DNA of 34,327 nt from a virus: the IMG/VR virus record IMGVR_UViG_3300047157_000155, positions 1 to 34,327 of that record; one strand, written 5' to 3'. Within the stretch, counting starts at the first letter, position 1. Each line of letters opens with the position of its first letter. The notes under the pieces were generated by a model. It was not told the DNA's origin, made no database searches, and saw nothing but the letters and a program-made list of their open reading frames with translations. Position numbers and translations under genes: made by a program. Of this stretch, positions 1 through 8,400 are shown one piece after another.

Positions 1-599
1 GTGAGAGTGCGTTCGGCACGACCTGAAGACACGCCCATGTCAGCAGCGATAGCGTCAAGATCCACTTTACCCATTCGTTCGGCAAACTCATCAGTAGCAC
101 CAGTGAGAGTTTTAACGTCAGTAATAGCGTTAGCCTGTTGTACCAGCGGAGAGTTGGCGGCTTCAATTGCTTTTTCTCGTAGTCTTTTACTTGCGACTCG
201 TGGTGCGTCATCGAGTAGTCCTAGTGCTCGTGCGGCCTTTCCGCTTTTTGTTAAGGCCGATCCCCCCATCGTTGCCCACGTTAGCGGGTCAGTGGCGATG
301 TCGCCTACCAACCCCAGTGCAGTCCTGCCTATTCCCTCTTCCATCCCTGCGGTCTCAAGCAGGTCTTCCGTTCCGATGCGGTTGGGACCAAAGGGGTTAT
401 TGAATTCGTCAGGATCGAAACCCTCCATTGCAGAATCAAGAACACTACCGATAACGGCACGAGGGGTATCCAGAAGCCAAAGAGCATCAGTGAGGAGTTT
501 GCCTGTACCGTTATACAGACCTGAGAGCAGACTGCTCTCTTCCTCTGGATCCAGAGTGTATGCTGGGCGACCCTGATTGGATGGAGATGAAATAAACAT
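1..599 (-). CDS. Large virion protein, N-terminal part (runs off the window edge)
   Basis: This frame stays open from an ATG at 599 to the left edge, giving about 199 residues with no stop, so the gene is cut by the window. The ATG overlaps the stop of the upstream gene in a TAATG junction. Early residues include LLDTPRAVIGS, then NPFGPNRIGTEDLLE and later GDIATDPLTWATMGGSALT followed by a basic alanine-rich stretch. From memory, this order (LDTP motif, NRxxGxDLL, DPLT plus a Gly/Ala-rich patch) recurs near the N-terminus of very long virion or internal proteins of uncultured phages, often followed by lytic or ejection domains. Its place at the end of a series of disordered virion proteins suits an internal, ejected protein. 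That role is inferred, as no catalytic domain lies in the visible part. Confidence 0.75.
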   Translation of the reverse strand, partial: MFISSPSNQGRPAYTLDPEEESSLLSGLYNGTGKLLTDALWLLDTPRAVIGSVLDSAMEGFDPDEFNNPFGPNRIGTEDLLETAGMEEGIGRTALGLVGDIATDPLTWATMGGSALTKSGKAARALGLLDDAPRVASKRLREKAIEAANSPLVQQANAITDVKTLTGATDEFAERMGKVDLDAIAADMGVSSGRAERTL

Positions 600-2398
600 T
601 AGGCGATAAGAACATCTTGTTGTCCGAGATCGTTAGCACCAAACCAACCGCCAGAAGACTCGGCTCCAAGCTGCTTTTTCTGGAGGGCGTCAAAGTTTAT
701 TTTGAGTTGCTTTCGGACCTCCTCGTCTGCTGTCACGTACTGCCCTGCAAACTCTTCAAACTGCTCCCATGTCAAGGGTTTGCCGGCTTCGACTCCAGGT
801 ACTCCTAATGCAATCATTGCGGACTTTAGCCTGTCATAACTATCCTTTGGTAGGTTCATCCAATTCTTTTGGATGCCCGTCACAATGGCACGGGCAATTT
901 GTTTTTCAACAATTTGCCGCCTTGCTTCTTCGTTGTTTGCTCCTGGAGTCGTTGGATCCTCTTGAATCTGTTGGTCAATCTCCGCCCATGTGCCCTGTGG
1001 ATTTGTATTCCAGTATTCGTCGATTTTCTTTTGTATGTACTTGCTGTTCGGCACAGCACTGCCGTCCGCATGTGCAGTTGCGTCTGACTTGTCGAGGGCG
1101 TTCTCCCTGTTTATTTCTCTATCTGCAGCCCTCTTTTCGTTCGCCGTTGTCTTGGATCCCTGTCCGCCTTGCCAGCCCATACCTGGCATCGTCATTGGTG
1201 CTTCTGCAACAGGTGAACCAGAAGCAAGAACACCCATAGCTAACAGACGACGGTTTGCAGCATCTCTTGCTTCAAGAGGTGCGTTTGGATCGGCAACAGT
1301 TGAGATGTGACGACCAATGGCAACACGCTGGGCGTAAGGAAGATGACCAAAAGCAGAACCTTCCATCATCCAGTTACGGTACGCATGGAGACGGTCAGCT
1401 TCTCGTTCCTTGTTTGCTTCAACACGTTCTAGGTTGTTTGCAAACTTCTCTTCGCGTTCTTGTTCCTGTGCAATGTTGTCTTGGCGAATCATTTCCGCAA
1501 CAGCATCAGGTGGCATTTCATTCTTTTTAAATTTTGGATTTCCGTTTTCGTCAAAGTTCTCATTCACACCAGCGTTTGCTGATAGGTTACTGTCCGTGTC
1601 TCCAGGATTAAGTCCTCGTGCTCGTTGCTTCTTGTACCAGATAGCATAAAACTGACGTTGTTCTTCAGGCGTCTTTGACTCGTAGTCAGCCAGCACCTCT
1701 GGTGGCATGGTTGACTTCATGCCCCACTCTTTATCGTCTGCTCGAACCTGTTGCCTGTCTTGAGCCCAGTCAGTGCGAGCCTGCCTTTCTGCAGTTTCGT
1801 CTGCCCCTCGTTGCTCTCTGTTTTTCTGAGCCGTAAATGCCTCAAAGGAGTAACCCTGCCGCAGAGTAGGATCTAGTTTTTTGAGGTGTTCTTCGTATTG
1901 TGCTCGAGCATCTGCTTCATCAGTCGCCCAACCGACTGGCTCTTCCATACGATCACCCTTTACGTCATCCCATTCTTCCTCCAGGATGGATCTGTCTGGT
2001 CGTTCGAGCATTGCAGGTGGAACTTCCGCTAGGCCAACATCTTGCTCTGGGGCTACAGGAAGTGCAGCAGGCTCTTCATCACCAGTCATCAATTCGGTGA
2101 CGGCCATCGTCCCTAAAGCCGTACCGGCTATGATGTCTCCCAAGCCACTCATGCTCTTTCCAGTTTTACCTGGAATGTTCGGCACGACCTGAGTCTTGAC
2201 GGAAGGAGGAGCAACTTTGGCAGGAGGATTCTTAGGAGGCACAATAATCTCTTGCGGCACTTTGTCCGTGACGATTACTTCCTCGCTTGGAGGAGCCTTC
2301 ACGCCACTCGGGGCCGGTAAGCCTCCACCATTATCAGCAGGGAGCAACGCCTTGAGTTCAAGGATTCGCTTTGTCATTGCTTCTTCTTCGGGTGTCAT
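599..2398 (-). CDS. Disordered charged virion-associated protein (599 aa), possible internal virion protein
   Basis: The 599-residue protein starts at an ATG with a strong AAGGAG seven bases upstream, and the start overlaps the stop of the preceding gene (ATGA). Residues 20-75 are Pro- and Val-rich and look unstructured. Residues about 85-104 form one mildly hydrophobic Gly/Ala segment (GLGDIIAGTALGTMAVTELM). The remainder is Glu/Arg/Gln-rich and probably helical, with long charged stretches and no Cys. I recognise no enzyme motif. Several consecutive genes here have the same make-up, and it lies directly before the long partial gene at the left edge. An internal or ejected virion protein is the best guess, from context only. 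Confidence 0.75.
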   Translation of the reverse strand: MTPEEEAMTKRILELKALLPADNGGGLPAPSGVKAPPSEEVIVTDKVPQEIIVPPKNPPAKVAPPSVKTQVVPNIPGKTGKSMSGLGDIIAGTALGTMAVTELMTGDEEPAALPVAPEQDVGLAEVPPAMLERPDRSILEEEWDDVKGDRMEEPVGWATDEADARAQYEEHLKKLDPTLRQGYSFEAFTAQKNREQRGADETAERQARTDWAQDRQQVRADDKEWGMKSTMPPEVLADYESKTPEEQRQFYAIWYKKQRARGLNPGDTDSNLSANAGVNENFDENGNPKFKKNEMPPDAVAEMIRQDNIAQEQEREEKFANNLERVEANKEREADRLHAYRNWMMEGSAFGHLPYAQRVAIGRHISTVADPNAPLEARDAANRRLLAMGVLASGSPVAEAPMTMPGMGWQGGQGSKTTANEKRAADREINRENALDKSDATAHADGSAVPNSKYIQKKIDEYWNTNPQGTWAEIDQQIQEDPTTPGANNEEARRQIVEKQIARAIVTGIQKNWMNLPKDSYDRLKSAMIALGVPGVEAGKPLTWEQFEEFAGQYVTADEEVRKQLKINFDALQKKQLGAESSGGWFGANDLGQQDVLIA

Positions 2399-4524
2399 CG
2401 ATAAACTCCTTGTGCTCCACTTCCAGTTCCAATGAACCTTCGTTTTTGTTCGTCTCGTATCTGCTGTAGTTTCATCATGTTTTCCATCTGCTCCTGGCTC
2501 ATGCCACCAGCAGAACCACCGGAGCCATCAGCAACACTACCGGAGGCAGAACCAGTGGAGGTGGAAGGATCACCCGTAATTGAGGCGACCGGCGTAGAAA
2601 CTTGACCTTCTGGTTCATCGTCACCACTATTAAGCCAAGCCCAAGCAAGAGAACCAGCGACACCGGCAGCGGCTGCATACTTATAGGGTTTCCTTGCATC
2701 GGCCTTTGCCATCTTTGCGTTGATAGCTGCCTCTTCTTTTGCAAGACGCAGTTCTTCGGCTCGCATGGGATCATTGTCAAACTTCTTGGCTTCTGCGACA
2801 GGATCCCATCCCTTTGTACTGCCACCCTTTCCTGTTCCTGGTGGTACAGTCTGAGGCTTGCCGCTTGGAGCCATTCCCTTTGGTGCTCCTGATGGCTGAA
2901 ACTGGCTACCCTTGCCACTCCCGCCAGATGTTGGTGTTGTTCCGGGTTGTACTGGCTGTGTGGTGTTACGTGTTTGGTTGCCAGAAGACGCCGCTTGATT
3001 TGGCGTTTGCCTGTTTGGCTGTGGTTGAGGAGCCTCAGTTGAAGCAGGTTGGCTTCCCTCTTTTAGTTTCTGTAACTTCGCCACCGCATCGGGATCACCC
3101 TCAATTCCTTTGAGGAATTCATTTACTAAGTCATCATACTTCTTTTGAATAGCAGGATTGGAGTCAACGCTTCCACCCATCCTTAATTCAACTTCTTGAC
3201 GAATTGAATTAATTGCCCAGTTCTTTAATCCTTGAAGTTCAGAATCACCGACATCTCCAGCAGGTGGAACGGTTTGTGCCTCAAATGGCTCTTTTGCTTC
3301 CGGTGGTACGTTCTCTGTGCCTGTTGCGTTTGCAGCACGATTGGTCTGCGTTCCCGTTAGCCTTTTGTATTCTTGCAACTCCCAACCAACCAGATTTCCG
3401 TCTTCAGGCTTATACCCATTGACACCATCATCACCTCGCTTGGTTTTCAGATAAGCAAGTTTTTCGGCATCTGTTTCCAGTGCATCATAAGTTGGTTTCG
3501 CATTCGGATTGATTTTCCTAAGACGTTCATCCTTTATCTTTGGATCTGTATTTAGGACGGTCTCTGGACCTGCCTTTGCCGTGTCTCCACCGCCATCAAA
3601 ATCAAGTGACCGCTGTTTTTCTCCAGGCAGCGGACCATCACCAATCTTTACACCACCACCAGATGTTTTAGGCTTGTCAATTTTGACAAGATGTTGTTCG
3701 AGCCATTGCTCAAACTTTCCGGTTGTTGAAAGATCATTGCTTCTTCCCATCGCCTTCGTCGCATTCACCGCTAACGCACTGATTGCCTCAGCACGTTCTA
3801 CAGGGTCTGTCATGGACTGGATGCGAGCCAGTTCTCCATCGAACTTGTTTGGCCCATACCCTTGCTCTAATGCGTAAATGTAATCATCGTCAGCAGCAGC
3901 ATCTCCATCCATCCGCTGACCAATCTTCTGCAGGTTTTCGTAAGCCGGCAGGTTGGGATCCATATTGCCAGTTGTTTCTTCATATTTCCTGTTTGGACGT
4001 TTCTCTGGTCGATGATTGACCGTCTCGTTATTTACCTTTGGACGAGATTCGTTTGGCTGCTTGCCTTGATTGCCTCGAATAAGAGTGTCGTATTCCTTTT
4101 GCAGGGCTGTAGTCGGCAGTTTCCCCTGACTGGGATCATGCTTTGCTAAAGCACTCACATACATTTCTTGATTGCCACTGTTCTTTAGGTATTTAAGGAT
4201 ACGCTTTTGGGTCTCCTTGCCGCCTAGATCAGACAATCGAGTAGTTTCATTAACCTCCCACCGACCAATAATCTGCGTGAGTTTTTGCACGGCTTCCGGA
4301 CTCTTGTCTATCAAGACGCCGTTCTTGGTTAGCAACGCATCGATTTGCTTGTTCAAAGGAACTGCTTGAGAACCAACACCTGGACCCTTACCACCAGCCG
4401 GAGTGGACTTGGGGTTCAACTCAATGTCCTGTGCTTGAGCCTTGCCTGTAGGATTCTTGCCAGTCGGAGTTGTACTGCCAAGCACACCGCCAGCAGCTCT
4501 CGCACCTTTTGTTGATTTAGACAT
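2395..4524 (-). CDS. Low-complexity protein with one C-terminal membrane segment (709 aa)
   Basis: I place the start at the ATG at 4524 (MSKSTKGARAAGG), just after the upstream stop (TAG C ATG). An in-frame start at 4569 would lie inside the upstream gene and adds only Lys/Arg/Thr residues. The protein is 709 residues, rich in Gly, Pro, Gln, Lys and Asn, and largely disordered. Residues around 450-600 are a Gln/Pro/Gly/Thr-rich linker. One hydrophobic stretch near residues 612-627 (AAAAGVAGSLAWAW) could cross a membrane. A Ser/Gly spacer and a short Met/Gln-rich helix follow at the C-terminus. No known domain is visible. Genes like this near the end of podovirus late regions often encode internal virion proteins ejected with the DNA, so that role is possible but unproven. 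Confidence 0.75.
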   Translation of the reverse strand: MSKSTKGARAAGGVLGSTTPTGKNPTGKAQAQDIELNPKSTPAGGKGPGVGSQAVPLNKQIDALLTKNGVLIDKSPEAVQKLTQIIGRWEVNETTRLSDLGGKETQKRILKYLKNSGNQEMYVSALAKHDPSQGKLPTTALQKEYDTLIRGNQGKQPNESRPKVNNETVNHRPEKRPNRKYEETTGNMDPNLPAYENLQKIGQRMDGDAAADDDYIYALEQGYGPNKFDGELARIQSMTDPVERAEAISALAVNATKAMGRSNDLSTTGKFEQWLEQHLVKIDKPKTSGGGVKIGDGPLPGEKQRSLDFDGGGDTAKAGPETVLNTDPKIKDERLRKINPNAKPTYDALETDAEKLAYLKTKRGDDGVNGYKPEDGNLVGWELQEYKRLTGTQTNRAANATGTENVPPEAKEPFEAQTVPPAGDVGDSELQGLKNWAINSIRQEVELRMGGSVDSNPAIQKKYDDLVNEFLKGIEGDPDAVAKLQKLKEGSQPASTEAPQPQPNRQTPNQAASSGNQTRNTTQPVQPGTTPTSGGSGKGSQFQPSGAPKGMAPSGKPQTVPPGTGKGGSTKGWDPVAEAKKFDNDPMRAEELRLAKEEAAINAKMAKADARKPYKYAAAAGVAGSLAWAWLNSGDDEPEGQVSTPVASITGDPSTSTGSASGSVADGSGGSAGGMSQEQMENMMKLQQIRDEQKRRFIGTGSGAQGVYR

Positions 4525-4525
4525 G

Positions 4526-4801
4526 CTACTTATCTTTCTTTTCGTCTTCGTCTTCGTCGTCCTCTTCAACCTTATCCCTTATGTCTTTTGGGATATCCTC
4601 AGAGGTGACTGCCGGTGCGTTATGCTTCCCGTTCTTTTCTTCTTTGAGATTGGCACGATCTTCTGATTCTTTTTCCTCATCGTCCTTTGCTTTATCTAAT
4701 GCCTTATCACGATCCTCTTTTGAGAGCATGGTCTTCACCATCTTCTTAAGAGCACTCTTTGTAAGATCATCAATGTCAAGTTCAACTCTTCCGTGTTCCA
4801 T
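4526..4801 (-). CDS. Small highly charged protein (91 aa)
   Basis: The accepted start is the ATG at 4801 (MEHGRVELDIDD), preceded by GGGAG five bases upstream and lying just after the stop of the previous gene. A longer reading from 4972 would run through the neighbour's coding sequence out of frame and is rejected. The 91-residue product has a short N-terminal helix-prone part (LTKSALKKMVKTMLSK) and then a Lys/Glu/Asp-rich tail ending in an almost pure Asp/Glu/Lys stretch. It contains no Cys and no motif I recognise. The acidic tail could suit a chaperone-like or DNA-mimic role, but nothing in the sequence decides this. Confidence 0.7.
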   Translation of the reverse strand: MEHGRVELDIDDLTKSALKKMVKTMLSKEDRDKALDKAKDDEEKESEDRANLKEEKNGKHNAPAVTSEDIPKDIRDKVEEDDEDEDEKKDK

Positions 4802-4811
4802 TTCATCTCCC

Positions 4812-5321
4812 TTAAACGTAAGCAGCAGACACTCGCTGCTGACCCTGTAGTTGTGTCTGATACATCTTCGCCAACGCTTCTTGTTGAGCCATTTGCATGC
4901 TGAATGCTGGGTTTTCCATCTCAGCTTGTATTCTTGCCAGCTTCTGTGCCTCTTGTTCTTGACCGAACTCAAAGTCGGTTCTCATCTGTGCGTTTGCTTT
5001 ATCTGCCTCGAGTTGTGTACTCGCAGCATTCATGCGGGAGTCACCTAGCGTCTGAGCAGATGCCATTGCTGACCTGTACTCCTGGCCCTTACCCCTGCTG
5101 AATCCGGCTTTATCCAATTGCTTCATGCTGCTGCGGGGGTCAGCTGCTTGGTAGCCAGATGCAAGAGTGTTCGATATGCTCTGAGATGGATCGATGTACG
5201 TTGGCTGCTGCCACGTGGACTGGCCCGTATAGCTACGTGGCTGGTTTGTAGCCGGTGCAGCTGGTGTTGCTGGCGGACTGGTTCGAGTCAGGTTGCTCGG
5301 TTGTGATGCGTTAAGAGCCAT
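4812..5321 (-). CDS. Gln/Ala-rich helical virion-type protein (169 aa)
   Basis: Translation most likely begins at the ATG at 5321, which forms a TGATG junction with the upstream stop and has AGGAGG nine bases before it. The in-frame extension to 5369 lies inside the upstream gene. The first ~60 residues are Ser/Thr/Pro/Ala-rich and disordered. Residues about 70-165 are rich in Ala, Gln, Met and Glu and look like long amphipathic helices, with heptad-like spacing around TQLEADKANAQMRTDFEFGQ. No family is recognised. Its neighbours upstream and downstream have similar composition, and the group reads as one block of structural or internal proteins. Confidence 0.72.
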   Translation of the reverse strand: MALNASQPSNLTRTSPPATPAAPATNQPRSYTGQSTWQQPTYIDPSQSISNTLASGYQAADPRSSMKQLDKAGFSRGKGQEYRSAMASAQTLGDSRMNAASTQLEADKANAQMRTDFEFGQEQEAQKLARIQAEMENPAFSMQMAQQEALAKMYQTQLQGQQRVSAAYV

Positions 5322-5896
5322 CAGGCCAACCCTCCTAGTGAAATAAGCGTGAGGATGAATCCAATCCAAGCAGGGTTGTTACGCCAGACGTTCTGTAGTC
5401 TGCGTATGTTGTTGGCTTGCTGTCCGTAGCTGTATGACATCTGTGCAGCCGCAACGCTTGTGTTCAAGCCAAGTGCTTGACGAAAACGATCTGCCGCATC
5501 GTTGTAGATAGCAGCCTGATCGTTCAGGCCAGAGATGGAACTCTCACTTCTCTTCTGCTGCGAGTTCATTAACTGCTGTGAGTTAGCCCCTTGAACAGCC
5601 ATGTCCATTTGGGCTTGGTTGTTCATGTTCATGGAACGTGTGTAGTCGTCCACTGCCCGGTCACCAGTTGCACTGCCGGCGTTTATCGGTTGATCGGTGT
5701 TTACCAGTTGCCGAATGCGATTTGGGTCAACGGCGTTTTCAACACCAATGTTTGTTTGGTAATTTACGGATGCACTGGGTGGCTGTGCACCTAGCGTCGG
5801 CATCGTCGGCATCGGCTGATTGCCTAAATTTGCCGGTGTTCTCTGTGTTTGTGGGGCTGACTTCTTTGGTGTAGTCGGCTTTGCAATGCTTGTCAT
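5321..5896 (-). CDS. Helical protein with C-terminal membrane anchor (191 aa)
   Basis: The 191-residue protein starts at an ATG at 5896. The N-terminal ~45 residues are Pro/Thr/Gln-rich. The middle (about 80-165) is Asn/Gln/Ala/Met-rich and predicted helical. The last ~18 residues (NPAWIGFILTLISLGGLA) form a single hydrophobic helix ending at the stop, as in a tail-anchored protein. The stop overlaps the next start (TGATG). I recognise no family. A helical body plus terminal membrane segment is compatible with a protein that inserts into the host membrane during DNA ejection, or with a lysis-related membrane protein. Neither can be shown here. Confidence 0.72.
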   Translation of the reverse strand: MTSIAKPTTPKKSAPQTQRTPANLGNQPMPTMPTLGAQPPSASVNYQTNIGVENAVDPNRIRQLVNTDQPINAGSATGDRAVDDYTRSMNMNNQAQMDMAVQGANSQQLMNSQQKRSESSISGLNDQAAIYNDAADRFRQALGLNTSVAAAQMSYSYGQQANNIRRLQNVWRNNPAWIGFILTLISLGGLA

Positions 5897-5951
5897 AGAC
5901 CTGTTGCTCCTCTGCGACCTTTATGGTCAGCGGGTGGGCAAACACTGCGTT

Positions 5952-6518
5952 TTATGGGTTGCCTGTGCGTGGGGCAGTCCAGATGGCGAGATTGACCAGC
6001 GTATTGGCCGCAGTCGGACTAAATGGCAAATGCCTCTTGTCAGCTTCTTCTTTCAGCATTCCCACTATTTTTTGTTTATTGTTGGTGGCCCATTTCTTTC
6101 CCATCCGATCAATGTCCCTTGCCTTTTGATTACACCCACAACTTTTAGTAGCCTTAACGCCCACTCGACTCAGGATCTTTTTTATTTGACTGCCCACCCC
6201 AGCAGGAGGCTCAGGTTGAGGTGTAACAGGCATTTTGCATTGACCCTCTGGAGGGCTTGGGTTGTCGTTCACAATGGCCCTGCCGCAGTTACTGCACTTA
6301 TGGATGTATTGACCCATCATTGGCTGTGTAACCCACACATGGTTCGGGGCAAGTCGATATTTAGCAGCAAGGTTTTTGTAAACTTCGTCGTCGATTCGCA
6401 ACGATATGACCTGATCTCCCCTGAGTACAGGAGTACCCGAAGCCAGTAGTTCATCGAGGTAGCCAGGTGTTCGGTAAGGGGCAGCTGCAACGGCAGCATC
6501 ATACGAAATCACTTTCAT
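5952..6518 (-). CDS. Conserved phage protein with CxxC and CGC cysteine motifs (188 aa)
   Basis: The ATG at 6518 has AAAGG six bases upstream. Residues 30-75 look folded. Cysteines then sit at 75 and 78 (KCSNCGR), 94, and 127 and 129 (SCGC), so metal binding is possible. After a Pro-rich linker, the C-terminal half (about residues 107-165: IKKILSRVGV, SCGCNQKARDIDRMG, KIVGMLKEEADKRHLPF) matches my memory of a small module in many environmental phage and planctomycete-linked proteins, with a Cys-Gly-Cys, a following MDxWG-like stretch and a WLxEEAxxRGLPF-like helix. Here the usual Trp-Gly is replaced by RMG. Function is unknown. It sits between the Cys-rich protein and the disordered series. 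Confidence 0.75.
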   Translation of the reverse strand: MKVISYDAAVAAAPYRTPGYLDELLASGTPVLRGDQVISLRIDDEVYKNLAAKYRLAPNHVWVTQPMMGQYIHKCSNCGRAIVNDNPSPPEGQCKMPVTPQPEPPAGVGSQIKKILSRVGVKATKSCGCNQKARDIDRMGKKWATNNKQKIVGMLKEEADKRHLPFSPTAANTLVNLAIWTAPRTGNP

Positions 6519-6530
6519 TGGAAACCTTTC

Positions 6531-8345
6531 TCACGGAGGGGGAGCAAAAGAAATTGAACGGTTAGGATCTGGGCAGCCCGCAGTTAGGTCGTCCGGGCAC
6601 TCAGTTACGTTGGGGCAGAAAACCCCTGTGCTTTCTGTGCATTCGTCCTCACTATTCACAGTTTTGCATTTGTCAGCAGGCTTGTCGTTTACCCACGTAG
6701 AACCAACCAATTCATCGTATGCAGACTGAACTTCTTCTTGCGTTAATGGCTGCCCGCCTTTTTCTGCACCCGGATAAATCGGACTTAATGTACTTGCCTT
6801 ACAGTTTTCTTCGGTCGATGTTCCTGCTGGCTGTGGTTCTCCCCATCCCGGCTCGCGATAAAACAATTCGTAACACCATCCTTCAGATATATCATCGGGA
6901 TTGTTTGGATACACATACCACCAAGCCCCATCCGTGTAAGGGGCAGCATCATTCGCTGCCCCTTCTTCAGCGGCTTCTGCACTTTCGTAATCACAATTCC
7001 CCGTTAGACCGTCATACCACCTGTAGCAACTTCCCAACCCATCGGCTCTGTACAGGCAAACGCCTGGAGGTGTGGATGGACAAGCGGACAAGCAAGTCTC
7101 GTTAGCATAAAAAGTTCCGCCAGCCTCAACGCACGGACCCTCTTGGTTAAGCGGTGCGTCTTCATGACAGTGAGCAGGGATATCACCATCAGGAAAACAA
7201 CAAGCACCCGTAGCAGCACAATCAACAGGAGCATTATCAACGCACTCAGTCTCAGTGGCATACGTGCCGTCAGGTTTTTGGACACACTCGTCTGTCGCAA
7301 TACATCCCCATTTTTCAGGGCACTTATCTATACAGTCTTGTAATGTCTTATGGGGTCCAGCAGGGTCTAGTTCGCAGTCGTACGCACCGTCAGTCTCGAC
7401 ACAGTTGTAATCGCAGTCCTCGCAGTCTGGGTAGTCAGACGGGTCAAAGCCTAAGACCCTGTCACACTCAACTTCATACAACTGGCCTTCAACCGGATCT
7501 TCGGGAAAGTCGAGTGACTCAGGATACACTTCGCACGCTGGTGTGCCGGCAGTTCGTTCACCCTCTGGGTGGCACGGAAGGATTAACTCCCATTCGCCCT
7601 GACAATACCTCCAAGTTTCAATCAGCCCTGCACAACATGTACCCCACTGTCCGCCATCAAGACCGCCCTCGCCAGCCATGTAAACACATGCATCATCGAC
7701 GCAATCAGGACATGGTTTCTGATCTGGCAGGATAATCTCTTCACAGATCTTGCAAGCGTCCTTGCATGTCGTGTCGTACTGGTACGGTCCACTAATCGCA
7801 TTGTCTGGTGCCCCCGTATTGTCCATGACGCATTCGTATTCATAGTCATCGGTGTTATTGTATTTAACAACACACCACCACTGATCACCACACCTGGCAT
7901 AGCAAGCGTCTTGTGATCCGTATGGACCTGAAAGATACGACTCACTGGGGTCTTGTAATTCACATTCTGGCTGACTACCAGATTGCGGTGTTCCTTTATC
8001 AACACAGAACCACATCTGCTTGCAGGCTTCATTGCAAGTGATAGTGTCCGGGTAAGGTCCAGACAAGTAACCTTCGTCAAAATAGTCTGTACAGTAGTAT
8101 CCAATTGCTTTGTCGTAGTAACAGTAAACACTTCCGATGCCGCACTGCTGCTCGCACTCAGACTGTGACCCATGCTCACTGAGCATCTGATCAACTTCAA
8201 AGTCGTACTCTTGTGCACACCGATAGCTACCGTCACTGCTAAGAAGACAGTACCATTTCTTGGGATCAAATCCACAACAGCAGGCAATGTTGGTGGCGAA
8301 CTGGCCGGCAACTTTTAAAAATTTCCCGCCAAGTTGTATGAACAC
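6531..8345 (-). CDS. Cysteine-rich repeat protein with GACC-type module (604 aa)
   Basis: I choose the GTG at 8345 because GGAGG stands seven bases before it. The longer reading from a TTG at 8429 overlaps the upstream gene and lacks a site. By my count the 604 residues hold about 55 Cys. At least four modules of roughly 35-45 residues follow the pattern [WV]xC, 9-13 residues, C, then usually SGPY, then CxxxC (about residues 31-68, 74-108, 112-152, 157-198). A diverged copy lies near 314-342. Near residues 378-422 there is a TGACCFPDG...EAGGTFY...C...C segment like the GACC repeats of planctomycete secreted proteins. The N-terminus has a CCC cluster and no clear signal peptide. It is probably a disulfide-rich virion or tail surface protein. 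The function is unknown. Confidence 0.85.
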   Translation of the reverse strand: MFIQLGGKFLKVAGQFATNIACCCGFDPKKWYCLLSSDGSYRCAQEYDFEVDQMLSEHGSQSECEQQCGIGSVYCYYDKAIGYYCTDYFDEGYLSGPYPDTITCNEACKQMWFCVDKGTPQSGSQPECELQDPSESYLSGPYGSQDACYARCGDQWWCVVKYNNTDDYEYECVMDNTGAPDNAISGPYQYDTTCKDACKICEEIILPDQKPCPDCVDDACVYMAGEGGLDGGQWGTCCAGLIETWRYCQGEWELILPCHPEGERTAGTPACEVYPESLDFPEDPVEGQLYEVECDRVLGFDPSDYPDCEDCDYNCVETDGAYDCELDPAGPHKTLQDCIDKCPEKWGCIATDECVQKPDGTYATETECVDNAPVDCAATGACCFPDGDIPAHCHEDAPLNQEGPCVEAGGTFYANETCLSACPSTPPGVCLYRADGLGSCYRWYDGLTGNCDYESAEAAEEGAANDAAPYTDGAWWYVYPNNPDDISEGWCYELFYREPGWGEPQPAGTSTEENCKASTLSPIYPGAEKGGQPLTQEEVQSAYDELVGSTWVNDKPADKCKTVNSEDECTESTGVFCPNVTECPDDLTAGCPDPNRSISFAPPP

Positions 8346-8400
8346 AGGTATTCCTCCTACATGCCATTTTAAAATGGACAGGCAGCACTGCCAACTTAAA

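Noticed and set aside
1-576. Long plus-strand open frame over the left edge
   Set aside because: It is antisense to a good open minus-strand frame that starts with a TAATG overlap and has phage-like protein sequence. The plus-strand product is Ser/Arg-rich shadow sequence.
4802-4972. Basic Trp/Cys-rich extension of the 91-residue protein
   Set aside because: It lies inside the upstream gene in another frame. The ATG at 4801 has GGGAG at proper spacing.
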